NCBI GenBank assembly: GCA_947628665.1
Contig: CANRAU010000001.1
Location: 62,001-126,000, forward strand
DNA: 64,000 nt
DNA from: an uncultured Clostridia bacterium
Lineage (GTDB): Bacteria > Bacillota > Clostridia > Oscillospirales > Acutalibacteraceae
Reading direction: 5' to 3'
The notes under the pieces are model-generated. The model made no database searches and was not told the origin of the DNA. It saw only the letters and a list, made by a program, of their open reading frames with translations. How positions within the stretch are numbered: position 1 is the stretch's first letter; each line of letters begins with the position of its first letter. Below are positions 1 through 11,855 of this stretch, in pieces. Both the position numbers and the translations under genes were made by a program.

Positions 1-24
1 CTCCCGTAAAACCGAATTCTTCGC

Positions 25-843
25 TTACGACACGAGAGAATAAGACGCAATATATTCCGTGTCGGCGTCTGTTGGGATGCTCGGCTTTTTGATCTCGAAG
101 CGGACGTGCAGTCCGTTTTCTTCCGCACAAAGGGCAAAATGGCAAAGCGCGATCCCCAAATCGACCTTTTGAATATCGCTTGCCGCAGGGGGCGCCGCGC
201 CCTTTTTCCGCCGCAGATAAAAATGTACGGCGTCCGAATCCGCCACAGCGCGCCACGGTTGTCTGTTGACCGCCGACGGCGCCCATCGAACCGCCTCGAG
301 AGGTTTCAAGAGCTTTCCTGCGGCCTGCTCGGTCAGCGGCTTTTCAAAGCTCCCGTCGAAAAACAGGGCTTCAAACGGCAGGCGGCTGTCCGCATGGATC
401 GCTTTGCGCATGACGTTTTCCCGCAGGGACATCCTCTCGGACGCATACCCTAAGGGGCTGACGCAGAGCATCATTTCCTTTTCGCCAAGCGCCATGGCGC
501 GCTCAAAGGCGGGGCGATCCAACGTCCCCGCGATCCAAACCGTGCCGATTCCCAGCGACTGCGCGTACAGCACGAACCGTTCAAACGAATATCCGAACGC
601 TTCCTCGGCGTGCGGTACACGCTCCACTTTTGCGCCCACATAAAGCTCCGTTCCCATGATCACGGGACTGGACAGCCCCTGCTTTTGGGCGTCCAGCAGT
701 TGAAATGTTACGGGGATGCCGTATGGGTTTTCGATCTTCTCCATAAATGCGATGAGCTTTTCCGTATCGGTGGGGTCGATCGTTCTTCCGTCAAAGGTTC
801 GGACGCTTCTCCGCGCGTGAACCAGTTCTGTCATATTGGCCAT
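25..843 (-). CDS. Nitroreductase-like protein (TM1586-type)
   Basis: A 272-residue protein resembling the TM1586 branch of the nitroreductase fold, with two pseudo-symmetric halves. The N-terminal half opens with a nitroreductase signature (ARRSVRTF); the second half carries the matching RWAPSAVNRQPWRA stretch, the segment that contacts flavin in family members. An FMN-dependent NAD(P)H oxidoreductase is therefore likely, but the substrate cannot be told from sequence. I chose the ATG at 843 because an AAGGAG site lies 7 bases upstream; an upstream extension to 903 lacks a good ribosome site. It stands alone, convergent with nothing visible before the window edge and divergent from the HAD gene. 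Confidence 0.8.
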   Translation of the reverse strand: MANMTELVHARRSVRTFDGRTIDPTDTEKLIAFMEKIENPYGIPVTFQLLDAQKQGLSSPVIMGTELYVGAKVERVPHAEEAFGYSFERFVLYAQSLGIGTVWIAGTLDRPAFERAMALGEKEMMLCVSPLGYASERMSLRENVMRKAIHADSRLPFEALFFDGSFEKPLTEQAAGKLLKPLEAVRWAPSAVNRQPWRAVADSDAVHFYLRRKKGAAPPAASDIQKVDLGIALCHFALCAEENGLHVRFEIKKPSIPTDADTEYIASYSLVS

Positions 844-1043
844 GAGGGCGCTCCTTTCCTGCGTTTCTGCCGCCATTTTACTCCAAAAGCCCAAGCGTGT
901 CAATCTGCCGCCGGCCTCGTCGGGATGCAGATTCCCGTGGACGCTCGTATTGCGTTTCGGGCGGCCTTATGCTAAAATATAAGCGGAAAAGCTCCGATTG
1001 ATTCTGCATAAATCAAAAGAATTTCCACGAAAGGCGGCGCGCG

Positions 1044-1712
1044 ATGCTCAAGGCTGTCATTTTTGATATGTACGAAACGCTCATTACGCAATATCAAAGT
1101 CCCGTGTATTTCGGCGCGCAGATCGCGGCGGACGCGGGTATAGAGGAGGAGCGATTCCAAAAGCTGTGGCGGCAGACGGAGCATGACCGAACGATCGGCA
1201 ATATGACGCTGGAAGAAGCCCTGCAAATGATCCTGCAAAAAAATCGGTGCGATTCCGAAGCATTGCGCAGCGCCATTATCCGAAAGCGTGTACAGGCAAA
1301 GGAAGCCTGCTTTCGGCATTTACATAGGGAGATCCTTCCGATGCTTTGCGCTCTTAAAAAGAAGGGATTGCTGTTAGGGGTTATCAGCAACTGTTATTCC
1401 GAAGAGGTCTATGCCATTCGCAGGAGCGTTTTGTATCCGTATTTTGACACGGTATGCCTGTCCTATGAGCAGGGACTGTGCAAGCCGGATGCAGAAATAT
1501 ACAGAATATGCATGAAAAACCTGGGCGTGCAAGCCGACGAATGCCTGTATATCGGCGACGGGGGTTGTTTGGAATTGGAAGCGGCAAAAGAGGTCGGTAT
1601 GCGGGCTGTACAGGCCGTTTGGTATTTGCCGCAGAGCCTTACGCGCCATTCGGGCAGAAAAGCGGATTTCCAACAGATCGAAAATCCACTGGCCGTTTTG
1701 GACGTCCTTTAG
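1044..1712 (+). CDS. HAD-superfamily hydrolase
   Basis: A 222-residue haloacid dehalogenase-like hydrolase. The motifs are in order: motif I FDMYETL with nucleophile Asp8, motif II VISN with Ser115, motif III Lys147 in CKPD, and motif IV IGDG with Asp172. The second acidic position of motif I is Tyr10 rather than Asp; this DxY form is typical of the haloacid dehalogenase subgroup, while the DxD form is typical of phosphatases, so phosphatase activity should not be assumed. An alpha-helical cap lies between about residues 15 and 90. Single gene with no evident operon partner. Confidence 0.85.
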   Translation: MLKAVIFDMYETLITQYQSPVYFGAQIAADAGIEEERFQKLWRQTEHDRTIGNMTLEEALQMILQKNRCDSEALRSAIIRKRVQAKEACFRHLHREILPMLCALKKKGLLLGVISNCYSEEVYAIRRSVLYPYFDTVCLSYEQGLCKPDAEIYRICMKNLGVQADECLYIGDGGCLELEAAKEVGMRAVQAVWYLPQSLTRHSGRKADFQQIENPLAVLDVL

Positions 1713-1775
1713 CCGCTTGCAAAATGGTTTTCTTTTTCTATCTTTTTGCAAAATGCCTTTATTGCGCGCAATATG

Positions 1776-1809
1776 GCACGCAAAACCGACCGAACCGGTT
1801 TTTGCGTGC
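1776..1809. repeat. Inverted repeat before the DUF2726 gene
   Basis: Arms GCACGCAAAACC and GGTTTTTGCGTGC form a strong hairpin between the HAD gene and the next gene. No run of T follows on the plus strand, so a Rho-independent terminator is doubtful. It may be an operator or a weak terminator. Confidence 0.4.
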
Positions 1810-1832
1810 ATTAAAGAGGGGAGTATGTTTTT

Positions 1833-2756
1833 ATGAAGTGTAAAGTTTGCGGCGCGGAAAGTGGGAAATATCCGCTTTGTTATGCATGCAACGTCAAAAA
1901 AGAGCAGGGGCTGATTATCAAATGCAGCGTCTGCAATCAGTGGCATTATAAAGATGCAGATTGCCCAAAAGCGGATGCCCCTGCTGAAGAACGGTATTTG
2001 TATGCGCCTCGAAAAACATTGATTTCCAAATCGGAGCAGGATTTTTTTGACGGGATCAAGAGCTGTCTGCCGCAAGGCTACCATGTATTCTCGCAAATCA
2101 ATCTGGCCGCTTTTATTGATCGGACGGATGATGCCCGGTATCATAATGAGCTGTTCAGAAATTTGGACTTTTTAATTACCGACGCTGCGTATGCGCCTAA
2201 AATTGCGGTGGAAATCAACGACCAATCGCATTTGACAGGGGACAGGCGCGCACGAGACGAAAAAGTGCAGCATATCTTGGAAGAATCGGGTATCCCGCTT
2301 TTAAAATTGTGGACTTCTTACGGCGTCAACACGGAGTATATAAAAAAGAAGATCACGGAAATGCTCGATATCCCTGTTGTGCGCAAGCACCATTTTGCAC
2401 CGCAGCAAGCGGATATACAGCCCGAAGAAGCCCAGCCGTCGGTGAACTTACAGGCAACGGACACGCCGCCAAAGAAAAAGCAGGGGTGCTATGTGGCCAC
2501 CTGTGTTTATGGGTCTTACGACTGCCCGCAGGTTTGGACACTTCGGCGTTACCGTGATACTCGCCTGCGCGTTACTTGGTATGGCAGATTATTTATCAAA
2601 TGGTATTACACGGTAAGCCCGACGCTTGTCAAATACTTTGGGAAACTTACGGCTTTCCGTGCTTTGGGCAGAAAGATACTGGATAAAATCGTGCGACATT
2701 TGAACGCGGGAGGATATGACGATTCGCCGTACAGGGACGCAAACGATGTGATTTGA
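1833..2756 (+). CDS. DUF2726 / CFI-box C-terminal protein
   Basis: A 307-residue protein of three parts. Residues 1-45 hold paired cysteines (CKVCG, CYAC, CSVC and CPK), a zinc-ribbon-like module. Residues about 65-175 match the DUF2726 fold, a PD-(D/E)xK nuclease relative: LISKSEQDFF, then FRNLDFLI and a VEIND core where catalytic acids usually sit, then LLKLWTSYG. Residues about 215-290 carry GCYVATCVYGSYDCPQVWTL, the CFI-box-CTERM type tail found at the C-terminus of many unrelated bacterial proteins. Start at 1833 has a GAGGGGAG ribosome site. Nuclease activity is an inference from the fold; the biological role is unknown. Confidence 0.75.
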   Translation: MKCKVCGAESGKYPLCYACNVKKEQGLIIKCSVCNQWHYKDADCPKADAPAEERYLYAPRKTLISKSEQDFFDGIKSCLPQGYHVFSQINLAAFIDRTDDARYHNELFRNLDFLITDAAYAPKIAVEINDQSHLTGDRRARDEKVQHILEESGIPLLKLWTSYGVNTEYIKKKITEMLDIPVVRKHHFAPQQADIQPEEAQPSVNLQATDTPPKKKQGCYVATCVYGSYDCPQVWTLRRYRDTRLRVTWYGRLFIKWYYTVSPTLVKYFGKLTAFRALGRKILDKIVRHLNAGGYDDSPYRDANDVI

Positions 2757-2786
2757 AATTCCGATTTGGCTTCCCCGAACCCGACC

Positions 2787-2828
2787 AAGCCGATGCTTTG
2801 TGTGAACTTGCATAAAGCATCGGCTTTT
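2787..2828 (+). terminator. Rho-independent terminator
   Basis: AAGCCGATGCTTT pairs with AAAGCATCGGCTT and is followed by TTT; it lies 30 bases after the DUF2726 gene. Confidence 0.7.
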
Positions 2829-2940
2829 CGCGATTATACCGATTTCCCCGATTTTTTGTCAAAATTCCGTTGACTTTTGAGGCGGAAAACGATATGCTTT
2901 CTTTAGAAGCCAAAAGCAAGACCCTAAGGGGGGCGTCTTT

Positions 2941-3699
2941 ATGCAGACGGATTTGGAACATATTCAGGTTCTCCCGAAAAGCGAGCGCGGCGGCGTGTTT
3001 GATCGGCGTGAAGGGGGCTTGGCGCATACATCCTATCAGGTGGAGACCGCGTTTTACGACTGCATCAAGCTCGGCGATGTACAGCTTTTGGAGAGCAAAA
3101 TGGCGGAGCATTTGCAAAACGGTTTTGTGATCGGGCGGCTGTCGGACGATCCCCTGCGGCAAATGCAGTATTGGGCGGTCAGCAGCATCACCCTGGCGAC
3201 ACGCGCCGCCATTCACGGGGGCTTGGACGAAATTTACGCCTACAATTTGAGCGACCTGTACATTCGGCGGATCGACGCCATGCAAAATCCCGAGCAAATT
3301 GTCGCCCTGCTTTGTGAAAAGGCGCGGGAATTGACTAAAATGGTCGCGCGGGTGCGCGGGCGGCTTCGGTATTCGCCGCATGTGCGCCGCACGGTCTCGT
3401 ATATTGAAAATCATCTGCACGAAAAGCTCCGTGTCGCGGCCCTGGCGGAAAACGCGGGTATTTCGGCGGATTATCTTTCCGCCGTGTTCAAACGCGAAAC
3501 GGGCGAGGCGTTGGGACACTATATCCTCTCGCGCAAATTGGAAGAGGCGAAGCGGCTTTTGGAAAACGGTTGCTCGTGCGAGCAGGTCGCATATGTGCTT
3601 GCCTTTTGCTCGGAATCCTATTTTATTGCCTGCTTTAAAAAGACTTTCGGCATGACCCCGCGAACCTTTGCGGCGAATTTTCCGCGCTCGTCGGAATAA
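2941..3699 (+). CDS. AraC-family transcriptional regulator
   Basis: A 252-residue regulator. The C-terminal ~100 residues are a double helix-turn-helix AraC domain (VAALAENAGISADYLSAVFK for the first HTH and the CEQVAYVLAFCSESYFIACFKKTFGMTPRTF end for the second). The N-terminal part (residues 1-150) has no cupin signature and resembles the helical ligand regions seen in many clostridial AraC proteins; its effector is unknown. The start has an AAGGGGGG ribosome site, and a TTGACT-17-TATGCT promoter lies at about 2871-2899. No adjacent sugar transporter is present, although the GH3 glucosidase lies 1.5 kb downstream. Confidence 0.85.
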   Translation: MQTDLEHIQVLPKSERGGVFDRREGGLAHTSYQVETAFYDCIKLGDVQLLESKMAEHLQNGFVIGRLSDDPLRQMQYWAVSSITLATRAAIHGGLDEIYAYNLSDLYIRRIDAMQNPEQIVALLCEKARELTKMVARVRGRLRYSPHVRRTVSYIENHLHEKLRVAALAENAGISADYLSAVFKRETGEALGHYILSRKLEEAKRLLENGCSCEQVAYVLAFCSESYFIACFKKTFGMTPRTFAANFPRSSE

Positions 3700-3792
3700 A
3701 TTCGGGAATTTTATGTTTTTCCTCGGATTTTTGATATTCTTTTTCGCGTATTCACGATACAATAAAATCAGGAAAGAAAGGGCGGCGCGGCT

Positions 3793-5127
3793 GTGAAAGG
3801 ACTTTGCGCCGTGGGTAAAGCTATGAATCCGTTGGAACTTATCACCCTGCTGTGCGGCGCTTTGGCGGCTGTCGGCGTACTTGTGCTGCTCATTTTGCAG
3901 CTTCGCAAAACGGACGGCGGCACAAAAGCGGAAATCGAGCAGATCCGGCGACAACTCAACGATCTGCAGCGGCAGAACGCCGACGATTTCGCGCGCAACC
4001 GCAGGGAGCTTGCCGACAGCTTGGACGGTATGCGCAAAAAAATCGAGGAACTGACCAAGGCGAGCTTTGAGCAACGCATCACCCTGAACGAGACGGTCGC
4101 AAAAGCCATGCAGGACATCCGTGACCGCACCATAGAGCAGAACGAAAGGCAGTCGAAGGCCGTTGCGGACGCCGTGGGCAAGATGCAGGAGAGCAACGAG
4201 AAAAAGCTCGAAGAAATGCGCGTGACGGTCGATGAAAAGCTGACCTCTACGCTTACCGCGCGGCTGGGCAGCTCGTTCAAAACCGTTTCCGAGCAGTTGG
4301 AGAACCTGTATAAATCGCTCGGCGAAATGAAAGAGCTTTCCGTCGGCGTGACCGATAATGTCGGCGCGCTCAATCGGGTGCTGACGAATGTCAAAGCGCG
4401 CGGCACTTGGGCGGAGGTGCAGTTGGCGGGCATTCTCGACCAGACCATCCCCAATATGTACGATACCAACGTTGCCACAGGGGAGAAAAGCTCGGAACGC
4501 GTGGAGTTTGCCATCCGCATCCCCTCGGGAGACGACCCGCAAAAAATCATCTATTTGCCGCTGGATTCCAAGTTCCCCATGGAGGATTACGTGCGTTTGT
4601 GCAGTGCGGCGGAGCGTGCCGACGCGCAGGCCGTAGCGGCCGCGCGCAAGGAATTGGAAGCGCGTGTGTACCAACAGGCCAAGGAGATTAAAAAGTATAT
4701 CAATCCCCCGTACACCACGCCTTATGCGATCATGTACCTCGCTACGGAGGGCTTGTATGCCGAAATCGTCTCTTCGCGGTCGGGCATTTTGGAAAAAATC
4801 CAGAATACGTGTAATGTTTTGGTCGCAGGGCCGTCTACCGTTACCGCGCTTTTAAATTCGCTTTCTATGGGCTTTAAAACCGTCGCCATCAACGAAAAGG
4901 CCAACGAAGTGCGCCTGCTTTTGGGCGCGGCCAAGGTGCAGTATGAAAAATTCGGTGTGGTTTTGGAACAGGCCAAAAGGAAGATCGACGACGCGGGCAA
5001 AACGCTCGGCGAGGCTCAGCACCGCAACGCCATTATTCAAAAGAAGCTCAAAAACGTAGAAGATGTGGAGCTCCCCGAAGCGGACGGCATTTTGGGACTG
5101 GGCGACGGACTTTCGGACGAAGGATAA
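3793..5127 (+). CDS. rmuC: DNA recombination protein RmuC
   Basis: A 444-residue RmuC homologue. One N-terminal membrane segment (residues about 15-36) is followed by a long coiled coil (about 40-185) and then the RmuC domain, recognised by RGTWAEVQLAGILDQ, LPLDSKFPMEDY and the IKKYINPPYTTPYAIMYL stretch. The domain is related to restriction-endonuclease folds; in Escherichia coli loss of rmuC raises the rate of inversions at short inverted repeats. The start is uncertain: GTG at 3793 has AAAGGG upstream, while the ATG at 3823 would give a 434-residue protein with a weaker site. Confidence 0.9.
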   Translation: MKGLCAVGKAMNPLELITLLCGALAAVGVLVLLILQLRKTDGGTKAEIEQIRRQLNDLQRQNADDFARNRRELADSLDGMRKKIEELTKASFEQRITLNETVAKAMQDIRDRTIEQNERQSKAVADAVGKMQESNEKKLEEMRVTVDEKLTSTLTARLGSSFKTVSEQLENLYKSLGEMKELSVGVTDNVGALNRVLTNVKARGTWAEVQLAGILDQTIPNMYDTNVATGEKSSERVEFAIRIPSGDDPQKIIYLPLDSKFPMEDYVRLCSAAERADAQAVAAARKELEARVYQQAKEIKKYINPPYTTPYAIMYLATEGLYAEIVSSRSGILEKIQNTCNVLVAGPSTVTALLNSLSMGFKTVAINEKANEVRLLLGAAKVQYEKFGVVLEQAKRKIDDAGKTLGEAQHRNAIIQKKLKNVEDVELPEADGILGLGDGLSDEG

Positions 5128-5192
5128 AGCCTTCTGTCTGTTTCCCTTTCATTTGTAAACCCTTAAAATTTTTATGGATACGGAGGAAAACT

Positions 5193-7625
5193 ATGAAGCA
5201 TCCCGACATTTTGGCAAAAATGACTTTAGAGGAAAAGGCCTCGCTTTGCTCCGGCAAGGACTACTGGCACACCGAGGCCGTCCCCGGCGTAAACATCCCG
5301 TCTGTCATGCTGACAGACGGCCCGCACGGCATCCGCAAACGTGTGGAGGAAAAAAGCAAAGAGGAAAAAATGTCCCTGAAGGGCGTACCCGCCATCTGCT
5401 ATCCGACGGCGTCCGCGACCGCCTGCTCATGGGATCGCGACCTGCTCTACAAAATGGGCGAGGCGTTGGGCGAAGAATGCTTAAAAGAGGATGTTTCCGT
5501 TTTGTTAGGGCCGGGCACCAACATCAAGCGTTCCCCGCTGTGCGGCAGAAACTTTGAGTATTTCTCGGAAGATCCCCTGCTTGCGGGCGAAATGGCGGCC
5601 TCCTTTATCAACGGCGTGCAAAGCAAGGGCATCGGCACGTCCCTCAAGCACTTTGCGGCGAACAATCAGGAGACCCGCCGCATGACCGTCAATACCGTTG
5701 CGGACGAGCGGACGCTCCGTGAGATTTATCTTGCACCGTTTGAGACCGCCGTCAAAAAGGCACAGCCTTGGACGATCATGGCGGCGTATAACCGCTTGAA
5801 CGGTACATACTGCGCCGAAAACAAGTGGCTGCTTACCGACGTTCTGCGCAACGAATGGGGCTTCAAAGGCATCGTCGTTACGGACTGGGGCGCGGAAAAT
5901 GACCGCGTTTCGGGTCTTTTGGCGGGGCAGGAGCTGGAAATGCCCTCCTCGAACGGCGTGGGTAATCAGCAGATCGTTGCCGCGGTGCAAAGCGGTCTGG
6001 TCGAGGAAAGCTATCTTGACGAGCTGGTCGACCGTTTGATCGATATGGCGCTCAAGGGCGATGCGGCGCGCAAGCCCGGACATACCTACGACGCCAAAGC
6101 GCACCATCAGCTTGCGCGCGAGATCGCGGGGCAGTGCATGGTGCTGATGAAAAACGACGGCGGTCTGCTGCCCTTAAAGAAGGATGCAAAAATCACCGTG
6201 ATCGGCGAAATGGCCAAAAAACCGCGTTATCAGGGCGCGGGTTCTTCGCTCATCAATCCCATTCAGTTGGATTCCGCTTTTGAATCGCTCGTACAGCGCG
6301 GCGTGGCGTTCCAATACGCGCCCGGGTATTCCACTGCCAAGAAAAACAAGACCTCCGACGACACGTTTGTCGCCGAAGCGGTCGAAAAGGCGAAGAATGC
6401 CGAAACGGTGCTTTTGTTCATCGGCCTGACGGATGATTTTGAAACCGAGGGCTGCGACCGTAAGCATCTGCGTATCCCGCCGCTGCATGAGCGTTTGGTC
6501 AACGAGGTGCTGAAGGTCAACAAGAACGTGGTCGTCGTGCTTTCGGGCGGCGCTGCAATCGAAATGCCTTGGGCGGACGAAGTCCCCGCGATCTTGAACG
6601 AGTTCTTGACGGGTCAGGCGTGCGGCAGCGCGGTTTGCGACGTGCTGTACGGCGACGTGAACCCCAGCGGCAAGCTGTCCGAGACGTATCCGATGGCGCT
6701 TACAGACAATTCCAGCGCAAATTATTATCCCGGCACGCGCGTATCCGTCGAATACCGCGAGAGCGTATATGTCGGCTACCGCTATTATGACACGGCGAAA
6801 AAAGCGGTGCGCTTCCCGTTCGGCCACGGCCTGTCCTATACCACGTTCGCGTACAGCGATCTGAAGCTGAGCGCCGACAGCATCGAGGACACCGATACCT
6901 TGACGGTTTCCTTCAAAGTGAAGAACACGGGCGAGCGCGCAGGCGCAGAGGTCGCCGAGGTCTATGTGCGCGACAGGGAAAGCACCATTTTCCGCCCCGA
7001 AAAAGAGCTCAAGGGCTTCCAAAAGGTCTTTTTGGAGGCGGGTGAGGAAAAGGAAGTCAGCGTGACGCTCGACAAGCGCGCGTTTGCCTATTACAACGTC
7101 AATATCCATGACTGGCACGTGGAAAGCGGTGCGTTTGACATTTTGGTCGGCGCGTCGAGCCGGGACATCCGCTTGGAGGCGGGCGTACAGGTGACCTCCA
7201 CCGTCGAGGCGGAAATTCCCGATTACAGAGCGGTCGCGCCCGACTACTACACGGGCAATGTGCAGCACATCGACGACGCGGCGTTTGCCGCCGTGCTGGG
7301 GCATGAAATTCCGCCGTCAACGCGGGATAAGAACCGGCCGTTGACGTTCAGCAACACCATCGAGGACGCCAACGAGGGCAAATGGGGCGGCAGGATCTAC
7401 CGTTTGCTCATCAAAATGCTCGGTGAGGACACCATGGCGGGCGCAGTGGCCACGCAGCTGCCCGTTAAGAATTTGATCTCCATGAGCTTCGGCCTGTTCA
7501 GTCCCCAAATGGCGGAGGGTCTGCTGATGATCCTCAGCGAGGACAAATTCGCCAAGGGCATGGGCAAGATCTTGAAGGGTGTGCCGAATACGCTGAAGCA
7601 TCTCGATCGCTTGAAGTCGATCTGA
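5193..7625 (+). CDS. Glycoside hydrolase family 3 beta-glucosidase
   Basis: An 810-residue GH3 enzyme with no signal peptide, so it probably acts in the cytoplasm on imported oligosaccharides. The N-terminal barrel domain (residues 1 to about 330) contains LKHF and the nucleophile motif GIVVTDWG with Asp231. The alpha/beta sandwich domain follows (about 340-600), then a fibronectin-III-like domain (about 640-720). The last 90 residues are an extra helical tail not needed by the family core. Start at 5193 is fixed by GGAGGAAAACT. Beta-glucosidase or beta-xylosidase activity cannot be separated by eye. Confidence 0.92.
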   Translation: MKHPDILAKMTLEEKASLCSGKDYWHTEAVPGVNIPSVMLTDGPHGIRKRVEEKSKEEKMSLKGVPAICYPTASATACSWDRDLLYKMGEALGEECLKEDVSVLLGPGTNIKRSPLCGRNFEYFSEDPLLAGEMAASFINGVQSKGIGTSLKHFAANNQETRRMTVNTVADERTLREIYLAPFETAVKKAQPWTIMAAYNRLNGTYCAENKWLLTDVLRNEWGFKGIVVTDWGAENDRVSGLLAGQELEMPSSNGVGNQQIVAAVQSGLVEESYLDELVDRLIDMALKGDAARKPGHTYDAKAHHQLAREIAGQCMVLMKNDGGLLPLKKDAKITVIGEMAKKPRYQGAGSSLINPIQLDSAFESLVQRGVAFQYAPGYSTAKKNKTSDDTFVAEAVEKAKNAETVLLFIGLTDDFETEGCDRKHLRIPPLHERLVNEVLKVNKNVVVVLSGGAAIEMPWADEVPAILNEFLTGQACGSAVCDVLYGDVNPSGKLSETYPMALTDNSSANYYPGTRVSVEYRESVYVGYRYYDTAKKAVRFPFGHGLSYTTFAYSDLKLSADSIEDTDTLTVSFKVKNTGERAGAEVAEVYVRDRESTIFRPEKELKGFQKVFLEAGEEKEVSVTLDKRAFAYYNVNIHDWHVESGAFDILVGASSRDIRLEAGVQVTSTVEAEIPDYRAVAPDYYTGNVQHIDDAAFAAVLGHEIPPSTRDKNRPLTFSNTIEDANEGKWGGRIYRLLIKMLGEDTMAGAVATQLPVKNLISMSFGLFSPQMAEGLLMILSEDKFAKGMGKILKGVPNTLKHLDRLKSI

Positions 7626-7672
7626 GAAGCGGCATCCCTATACCGAACCTTTCCCGATACACAGGGCTTACA

Positions 7673-8049
7673 AAGCGCGCACGGGCTTTCGTGCGCGCTT
7701 CAGCATGTAGAAAAAGTATGTGTCACTTGGCAATATGCACAAAAGGAGTAAGATTATGGGGAACCCCCGGCGAGGGGTGCGGGTGTCCGGTGGACACCTC
7801 TGCCGAAGGCAGAAGCACCGACCGAGCCAACAGGCGAGAATCCCCACCGAAAAACAGTCCACTGGACTGTTTTTCGCCCCTCCTGCGCTTTTTTGGGACA
7901 AAAATTTCGCAGCCTGCGGGCTGCGATGAGGGCGCCGCCCCTCAACCCCGCCGCCTTTTGAAAAAGGCGGGCGAAAACTTTTGGTTGTTTTGCTATCGCA
8001 AAACAGTTTATCAACAGACTGAAGCGCGCACGGGCTTCCGTGCGCGCTT
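7673..8049. repeat. Palindrome-rich element flanked by duplicated hairpins
   Basis: A non-coding 526-base gap follows the GH3 gene. It begins and ends with almost the same 28-base hairpin (GCGCGCACGGGC/T...GTGCGCGC, at 7673-7700 and 8022-8049; one base differs). Between them lie several short perfect palindromes: GGTGTCCGGTGGACACC, CTGCCGAAGGCAG, CAGTCCACTGGACTG, CGCAGCCTGCGGGCTGCG, CGCCTTTTGAAAAAGGCG and TTTTGCTATCGCAAAA. Short open frames here follow no codon pattern. The structure looks like a cluster of REP-like units inserted at, and duplicating, a terminator. Confidence 0.65.
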
Positions 8050-8151
8050 TTTGCTGTTTTTTCAAAAAAAGGGTGCTTTTTTTCCATAAGTATGCTATAC
8101 TGAATTTCGTATACGGGCGTTTTGTGAAAAACGCAGGAAAGGACAACGGTT

Positions 8152-10878
<2,727 letters not shown>

Positions 10879-10987
10879 GCTTTATTTGGGCGACGGCACG
10901 GTCGTTTGAACTTTCTTAAAATGTGTTCGTACGGACGTTTCAATAGGTGCGGACTATAGCGAAATGCGGCGTTGAGGAGGAACGGGT

Positions 10988-11767
10988 ATGAAACGTAAAT
11001 CTATCATTTGTATCAGCGTTTTGATACTTTTGGTTGCGGTATGCACCGTTTTCGGTATATCCGAGTATCAAAAGAAAACCTTTTTGAAGACTGCAAATTG
11101 GATCGATGCACAGGCGGAGACCTCCTCTGCCATAGAATCCAATCTGCAATCGCTTTCGGACATAACAGGCGTGCGGTTTGATGCAAGGATTCCGCTCCAC
11201 CGCGCCTTGGCGGAGAAATATGATCGGATCCGAATCACCAATGAAGCCGGAACAGTTTTAAAAGATTCGGATGTTCCCACAGAAAATCGCATCGCAATAT
11301 ACACAAACCAGCAGGAATCGGCGGATGTTCGTGCGGACTTTGTTTGTATTGAAAACGGGGAAGAACGATCCGGGGATTATCTCCTGCTTTGCCAAATCAC
11401 CGATAAAACCGGTCGCGGTTTCGCGAACAAGGGGACTTATAGCGTTTCGGCGGACGGTCTGCTTTGGGACATGGAGGATACCGAAAGTCAATATGCTTTG
11501 TACTATTACAAAGAGGCCGATGTTTTTCTGCAAAAATCAGCAGAGCTTGGCGGCGCTTTCACGGTTGAAAATCCGCCTGCCAAATATAAATTATCCGATG
11601 CCAACACGCGTGAAGGCGCGCAATGCATACAGCTTTGCGGAAAATTAACCTGCACGGATCAACCGCTTCTTTCTCCGAAGCTCGTGACCGTAGAGCTAAA
11701 AACGGAAAGCGCGTACAATCTGAAAAAAACGGTGTCGTATACGGCTGCATGGTGGATCGGCCGATGA
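10988..11767 (+). CDS. Membrane-anchored or secreted protein of unknown function
   Basis: A 259-residue protein I do not recognise. Residues 1-5 are basic and 6-24 form a hydrophobic segment, an uncleaved anchor or signal peptide. The rest is a soluble mixed alpha/beta region, rich in polar residues, with three cysteines (CIENGEE, LLCQIT, CIQLCGKLTC area). The start has a GAGGAACGGG ribosome site. It follows secA by 109 bases but has lower GC and seems to be a separate unit. No catalytic motif was seen. Confidence 0.65.
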   Translation: MKRKSIICISVLILLVAVCTVFGISEYQKKTFLKTANWIDAQAETSSAIESNLQSLSDITGVRFDARIPLHRALAEKYDRIRITNEAGTVLKDSDVPTENRIAIYTNQQESADVRADFVCIENGEERSGDYLLLCQITDKTGRGFANKGTYSVSADGLLWDMEDTESQYALYYYKEADVFLQKSAELGGAFTVENPPAKYKLSDANTREGAQCIQLCGKLTCTDQPLLSPKLVTVELKTESAYNLKKTVSYTAAWWIGR

Positions 11768-11785
11768 GCCTTTTCCACAAAAAAC

Positions 11786-11832
11786 AAGGCACGCCTTACA
11801 GAGCGGAAATCCTCTGTAAGACGTGCTTTTTG
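11786..11832. terminator. Bidirectional terminator between convergent genes
   Basis: GGCACGCCTTACAGAG pairs with CTCTGTAAGACGTGC with T-run GCTTTTT on the plus side and A-run on the other, so it can serve both the unknown gene at 11767 and the membrane gene ending at 11856. Confidence 0.75.
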
Positions 11833-11855
11833 ATTTTGCGTAAAGTCACACGGAT

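Noticed and set aside
2647-4674. A 675-residue open frame antisense to the AraC and rmuC genes
   Set aside because: It overlaps two recognised genes, spans an intergenic terminator and shows no domain; a shadow of high-GC codon structure.
7691-8146. Short open frames in the GH3-secA gap
   Set aside because: They run through palindromes in both directions with no ribosome site or codon bias.
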